DNA of 64,000 bases from contig RWJK01001976.1 of assembly GCA_004335835.1 (NCBI GenBank), positions 1 through 64,000 of the forward strand, in the 5' to 3' direction. The DNA is from Scenedesmus sp. ARA3 (taxonomy: Eukaryota > Chlorophyta > Chlorophyceae > Sphaeropleales > Scenedesmaceae). Positions within the stretch are counted from its first letter, which is position 1; each line of letters begins with the position of its first letter. The notes beneath the pieces were generated by a model, which had not been told where the DNA came from, did not search any database, and saw only the letters and a program-made list of their open reading frames with translations. This document shows positions 58,689 to 64,000 of the stretch, piece by piece. The position numbers and the translations under genes are program-made.

Positions 58689-60127
58689 CCCGTGCAGCTG
58701 GCGCAGCTGCCCATGCACCTTCCTTCCTGCTTCGTCCACCTGCGCTGCCTCTGCTCGCTGCGGCCCCTGCCAGCTGCATCATGTCAGGCAGCTTGCTGGC
58801 TTCTGCGAGTGCCGCCCCCAGTGGCCACCCAACATCACCGCTGCCCACACGCACAGCGCTGTCCTTCAGGCGCAGCCCATGCCGCAGCAGCTTCACCACA
58901 TACGGCCCCCAGGTGCAGTAGCGCTCCACATTGATGTTGGATCCCAAGTGCTCGCTCACCTGCAGACAACGAGCAAGCATGGCAAGGGGAAGAGGGCAGC
59001 CGGCAACGCAGGCAACACACGTGTGTCAACTGAAGAAAATGTACTCGCATGCAATAACTGCATCAGCATGGTGTGCGCACGTTGTGTCTGACTGAACTGA
59101 CGCTTGTGAAGGATAAGACGGTCAAACGCTGCAGCGGGCACACAGCCCTGTTGGGCAGGCAAAGGTGTGTGTCACCAGAACAGGTCCTGCCATAGCTGCC
59201 GATCTGAGCTGCCATACACCACAGCTACTGCACGACTGACGCAGTGCAGCCACACATGCGCAGCAGTCTCCTTCTGCTGTGCTACCAGCTGCAGCACTAA
59301 GCATATGCTACGCGACCCGTACACCACAGCTACTAGCTGTGTAGTAGTACTACACGACTGATGCAATGCAGCCACACATGCGCCACACGCAGCCCCACCC
59401 AGCCCGCTCACCCAGGGCCAGGGCCGCGCGCACAGCTCCTTGGACGCATCCAGCAGCGCACCCAGCGGCGCATCATGCGGCACGCCCAGGAACTTGGCCA
59501 CCACGTAGAACCCTGCGGCACAGCCATGCGGCAAAAAGCGGCACAATCATGTCACATGATTCGTGTGTATACATGTGCGCCTTGGGAAGTAGGCACAGCT
59601 GCCGCTTTTGCTACTGCTGGTTGTGCTGCCGCGCGATGTTGCAGCAGTGTCAGCAGCACGCATGTGATGAAACTACGCAAAGCATCTGCCGCTGCAGAGC
59701 CTGGCAGGGGCACACCCTCTGGGTGACACACAAGCACAGCTGCAAATACCAGCCCAAGGGCAGCACCAGCCACACATCTCAGGCAGTTAAACGTTAAACC
59801 TAGCTGTCAATACACCTGCTGTTACATCTTGTGTGGTGTGCCGTGCGTGCCGCACCTGTGAGGGCCAGGAAGCTGCCCTGGTGCTCCGGCAGGGCGCTGC
59901 CCAGGCGGCAGGCTGGCCTGGCCACGCTGGCCTGGCAGGGCGCGGAGGCGTTGACCACGGCATCAACCAGCGCCAGGCAGTTGCGCCAGCTGGGCTGCCC
60001 ACGCAGCACCACCTAGGTGGGAAATATAAGTATTTTGTGCCACAGCAGGGCAGTTTGCAAAGCCGTGAGCTCAGGGTATGCAGCAGCGGGAGGAACCAAA
60101 GTGCAGGCTGACACTTTCAGCACTGGT

Positions 60128-60176
<49 letters not shown>

Positions 60177-63100
60177 GCAATGCGAGCATGTCGGAATGCA
60201 TGCGGGTGTGAGTCACGCAGCAGCTGCACGAGGAAAAGGGTTTGCGCGCACAGCTTTGTCTGCAGCAGCAAGCCAGGCCCAATCTTCACCTGGGTTGGCC
60301 TAGCTGCTGCGCCGTCATATGCCAGCCGGTCGTATGTTGCTGAGAAGCCTTCGTGCAGGCACGGGTGCCACACCTCTGGTGCACCCGCGCCTGCTGCAGA
60401 GCCTGCAGCGACTGGCTCAGTGCTAGGTGCTTGGCTGGCGCTGTCTGCACGATTGACTATCAGCTGTGGAGCATGGCTGCTGTCCGTGGCTGACGTGCTG
60501 GGAGTGCTGCTGCTTGCAGCAGGCATGGAGGAGATAGCTGCTGGTGCAACGGAGCCGTTGCTTACTGTACTATTGCTGGGCTCAGTGTTGCTGCTGCTGC
60601 TGCTGCTGCTGCTGAGGGGCTGAGTGGACAGGTCAGGCTGTTCAGGCCTGGCGGCCCCAGGTGCTGCCGCTGAGGCAGACGAATGCACCAGCAGCCTGCG
60701 CCACAGCCCCTGCAGGGGTGCCAGGCGAGCTGCCTGTGCCAAACCAAGCCCTGCACTGCTGCCATGCTGCACTGCTGCCGGCTCAGCAGCGTTGCTGCCT
60801 CTGCTGATGTGTGTTTGTGCTGCTTCCGCCAAGTCACTGTTCAGGCCTGCATCCCAGTGCATGGGCCCATCAGGTTCAAGGTACTTGTGCTGCTGCAGCA
60901 GCAGCTGCCGCAAGCGGCGCTGCCTGTGCCGCCTGTCACGTGAGCGCAGCGCACGGTGCTGTAGCTGCTGCTCAGGCACTTCCGAGTCCATGCTGTCACT
61001 GTTTTCGTTGAATGCAGTGTGGCCTGTGCTGTTCCCTGTAGATGCCGGCAAGCCAGCAGCCGCGCGTTTGCCACTGGCACCTGCTGAACTGCTGCTGCTC
61101 CCTGTGCTGCTGCTGAGCTTATCAGCAGTGGGGTGCGCTGCTTGGGTGCCTGGTGGAATGCTGCCAAGCTCCTGGTCCCTGCTGCTGCTGGAGAGAGTGC
61201 TGTGCTTAGGCGAGGCATCAGTCAGCTGGGGCCTCAGACCTGCCGCTGCTGCGACTGCCAGGTCAGCCTGTATGTGTTGCTGCTGCAGCGCGTCCTCAGT
61301 GCTGCTGCTGTTGGCGCTGCTGCTGCTGCCGCTGCTCAAGTGCGGCACATGCAGAGCAGGCGCAGGGTCACCAGCATCTTTTCCAAGCACTTCAGCAAGA
61401 GGTGCTGCAGCTGCTGTCTTGGGGTGAAACCCGGCAGCAGCAGCAACAGCCAGGTCTGCTTGTGCCTGCTGCGCAGCAACGGCAGCTACACTGCTGCTGC
61501 TGCTGCTGCCACTGGCAGGTACGCCTTGGTTGGCTGTGGTGCCACCTGCTGCTGCTGGGCCTTCGTTGCTTGGTGTATGCGGCTTTAGTCCTGCTGCTGC
61601 TGCTACTGCTAGGTCAACCTGTGCTTGGTGTGCCAGCGCTTCATCAGCCGGCAGGGCAGGCTGCGCAGCAGGTGCGGCTGCAGCACTGCTATCGTCATCA
61701 GCAGCTGTTACTGCTGGTGGGGTTGTTGTCTGCGGCTGCTCAGGCTGCTGCTCTAGCTTGGCTGCTTGCTCGGTCTGCTGCTGCAGCTGCTCCTTCAGCA
61801 GCAGCGTGACTGACCTGTCAAACGCCTCATTGAGGCCATAGCGCCTGAAGGTGTGCGTGTGCAAGTGAAAGGTGTGGCCTGCAACAGTCACACTCTGCAT
61901 GCCGTGCTGCGGCGCTGCGGCTTGTTCAGTGCTGTTGCTGCTGCTGCTGCTGCTAGGCGACACCTCATGTGTCATTTCCAAAGAGGAGCCGCCCAAATCA
62001 AGTGCTCCGAGGCTGGTAGCGGCGCCGAGGATGCCCAGTGTCACCGGCGCTGCGCTGGGTGCTGCTGCTGTTCGGCTAGCTGCTGCTGTCAGCTGCTGCT
62101 GCAGCAGTCCCTGCTCATAGTTGAGCGCCAGCCAGCCGTACATGCCCTCCTCTGTGCCACTGATCACCCTCGCCCAAGCATCTTCAAACCTGCGGCGGTA
62201 CATACCAGAGCACATGGCTCGATCTACTAGCTTGCAACCCAAGCAATGCCCAAACAGGCGGTGCTGTCAACACTGCCTGCCTTGCACTGAAGTGTCTGCA
62301 TAGCTAGGCACCTGCTGGTCCACATCACCTGCAGAATGCACATGCCCTGTACGCGACTCCTGCAAGCTCCTATCGCCTCCTTCACCAAACCATCCATGCA
62401 GTATGTCTCACCTGAACCCGGAGCCTGCCAGCAGCTTGCGCACGTCAGCCATCAGCGCTGCGCGTGCATGCAGCTCCAGCCGCCGCAGGCCGCCGGTGCC
62501 CAGCAGGAACAGCGGCGTGGCCGCATGCTGAGCTGGCGGCACCACTGCACGAGCCCAGGCCAGCAGCGGCCCAATCGCAGCTGAGGCGAGGCCTGCGGAG
62601 TTGCCTAGGAAGGTGTCCAGGCCTGGCTGCGTCTCCACTCGGTTGTACAGTCCTGCAGCGTGTGCGAATTGCGTGCAGCTATTCTTGTAGACTTGCAGGA
62701 AGGGACACAGTGGATGCGGTGCCTGCTGATGGAAGCGGCTGCTGTGGTATGGTCACGGCAGTGTGCAGCTGCTACTGCTTAAGCTGACCATGGGCCTCGG
62801 AGCCTTGCTTTCATCAGGCAGCTATGATGCTCTGGGTGGGCCATGTTGTTGGAAGACCAGCCGCAATAGCAACTGCTGCAGGCATATGCTGCTGTTTGCA
62901 CTGTACAGGCTGCGATGCTGCGTGTCAGGGTGGTGAGAAATCTGCACGTTCACAGTTCTGCAGCTGCGCGCAGAGGACTCCTGCAAGTGCAAACTGCCCC
63001 ACTCATGCACATGCGCGCGTTGCCGCGCACCTTTCTTCTCCTTCTTAGGCACCAGGTGCGGCGCAGCTGAAGGTGGTATGGGATGCAGCAGGGGCAGGAT

Positions 63101-63439
63101 GCTGCCTGCTGCGCCCTGCTGACGCGCCGCAGGCAGTGTCCAGTTGTAGGCATACATGCGGGTGCCAGAGCTGCCGCTGTCAATGACCAGAACATACTTG
63201 GTGGCAGCTGCCTTGGGTCTGCTGTGGCCTGCTGCGCCTGACAGTGCGTGCCAGGCAGCGCCTAGAGCTGCTGCAGCTGTGGCAGCTGCCCACAGGGCCA
63301 GTCCTGCAAGCAGCAGCTGCACCACGACGCTGCGCCCCCCGACTGACCATGGGCGTCCCTGCGGCAGAAAAGCGTTGCAATTTTCTATCCTGGAGCACGC
63401 TTGTCTTAATGCAGGACAAAGACTATCGAATCTGGGCAT
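58174..63439 (-). CDS. GDA1/CD39 apyrase (nucleoside di/triphosphatase) with very large insert
   Basis: Apyrases hydrolyse NTP and NDP in Golgi/ER lumen or outside the cell. Exons 63439-63031, 62652-62412, 62189-60290, 60012-59856, 59512-59412 and 58959-58174 join in phase to about 1197 residues, against roughly 450-700 for the family. Conserved regions in order: ACR1 VIDSGSSGTRMYAYNW (about 85), ACR2 LFLLGTGGLRRL (about 187), ACR3 SGTEEGMYGWLALNYE (about 227) and ACR4 LGALDLGGSSLEMTHE (about 277). Then come HTFRRYGLNEAFDR and a 450-residue Ser/Ala/Gln insert, and the frame returns at WHPCLHEGFSATYD. Membrane segments near both ends (VVVQLLLAGLALW; VFVCVAVWLSVVVCC) suggest a lumen-facing, two-anchor Golgi type. 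The start is uncertain: ATG 63439 is in frame, but an acceptor-like TTTCTGCCGCAG at 63359 may mean an upstream first exon. Confidence 0.88.
60131..60173. repeat. CAG/CTG tract in an apyrase intron
   Basis: About 14 CAG units on the plus strand, CTG in the sense of the minus-strand apyrase gene, inside the intron between exons 3 and 4. Confidence 0.9.
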
Positions 63440-64000
63440 GGACAGCAGGACATTGTGTGTTGCTGCTGCTACAAAACAATGTGAGGTGAGTGTGTCAGCT
63501 GCGAAGGCAGTTGTGAACCAGGCATCGGCCTCAGCGCAAGCACCCTGTGCCTGCCCACCTGTGGGTACGCTACAGAGTAGCTGGATGTATGCCTGGGTGT
63601 GTCCAAATAGCCCTTGGCCATTCTGGGTCGTCAGCACCTGCTGCCTCAGCTTGGCCATCAGCAACCAGCAGTTGCCTGAGGCACTGTTCCTGCCTGGTTT
63701 ACTAGCACCGGCAGCAGCATCTGAAGCATCCTGCCCATGAACCATCCATTGATTTGACTGTGACCTGAGTTTTTTCTACTCTCTGTTGCCCAACAACCGG
63801 CCAGAGTGTCCCTGATTGCAAGTGAAGCAACAGCAGTGACCAAATAGCTGCGCCTGGCATTACAGATGTAACAGAAATCCATGCAAAATGTCGCTGACGA
63901 TGTTGCATACCGCCCCACCGTAAGCTGAGCAAGCCGTGAACCCTTCCGCCCCAACTGACACAGCGACCCGGTCAGTGACAGGAGCAGCGGAGCAGGCAGT
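63440..64000. other. Right edge, possible apyrase leader
   Basis: The apyrase frame stays open up to 63745 on the minus strand, so extra coding or a leader exon may lie here. No motif decides the matter. Nothing is recognised on the plus strand. Confidence 0.35.

Noticed and set aside
61402..61809. Leu/Cys-rich plus-strand frames opposite the apyrase insert
   Set aside because: Mirror images of CAG-coded Ser/Gln/Ala runs.

Overview
The window is nuclear DNA of a green alga, most likely a chlorophyte of the Chlorophyceae (Sphaeropleales- or Volvocales-like; genus not determinable by eye). The reasons are intron-dense genes with GTGCG/GTGAG donors and GCAG acceptors, pervasive CAG/CTG tracts, TGTAA-type candidate poly(A) signals, and several plastid proteins (fibrillin, an ANTR/PHT4-type anion transporter, CYP38). 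All exon boundaries below were deduced by hand from open frames, splice consensus, reading-frame phase and family knowledge. No transcript data or database search was available.

Layout, left to right: nucleolin-like gene (minus, 3' end off the left edge); fibrillin/PAP (plus); a doubtful Ala/Thr-rich ORF (minus); Rab11/RABA GTPase (plus); an unrecognised helical protein with a central hydrophobic segment (minus), head-to-head with a degenerate paralogue (plus); COX16-like (minus); OXA2/ALB3-like insertase with C-terminal helical repeats (minus); F-box/leucine-rich protein (plus); a 4.4 kb gene-poor stretch; a protein with a small folded domain followed by 11-residue amphipathic repeats (plus); a small thioredoxin with WCAPC (plus), closely followed by RAD17 (plus); RLP24 (plus, intronless); ANTR/PHT4-like transporter (minus), divergent from CYP38 (plus); and a very large GDA1/CD39 apyrase (minus). 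The genes are mostly unrelated housekeeping functions: ribosome biogenesis (nucleolin, RLP24), plastid function (fibrillin, transporter, CYP38), mitochondrial biogenesis (COX16, OXA2), trafficking (Rab11) and DNA damage checkpoint (RAD17). There is no operon-like logic, although several pairs share short divergent promoters.

Four things stand out. (1) Two paralogous genes lie back to back with start codons 8 bp apart inside one 20-bp palindrome; one carries an in-frame stop. (2) Exon edges together with their splice sites are repeatedly tandem-duplicated into introns (fibrillin, 11-mer protein, RAD17, and at least three times in CYP38). (3) Triplet tracts in introns are polarised: sense CAG follows donors and sense CTG precedes acceptors, and two introns carry both. 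(4) A 508-residue protein combines an N-terminal folded domain with perfectly phased 11-mer repeats of the kind seen in LEA, synuclein and perilipin proteins.
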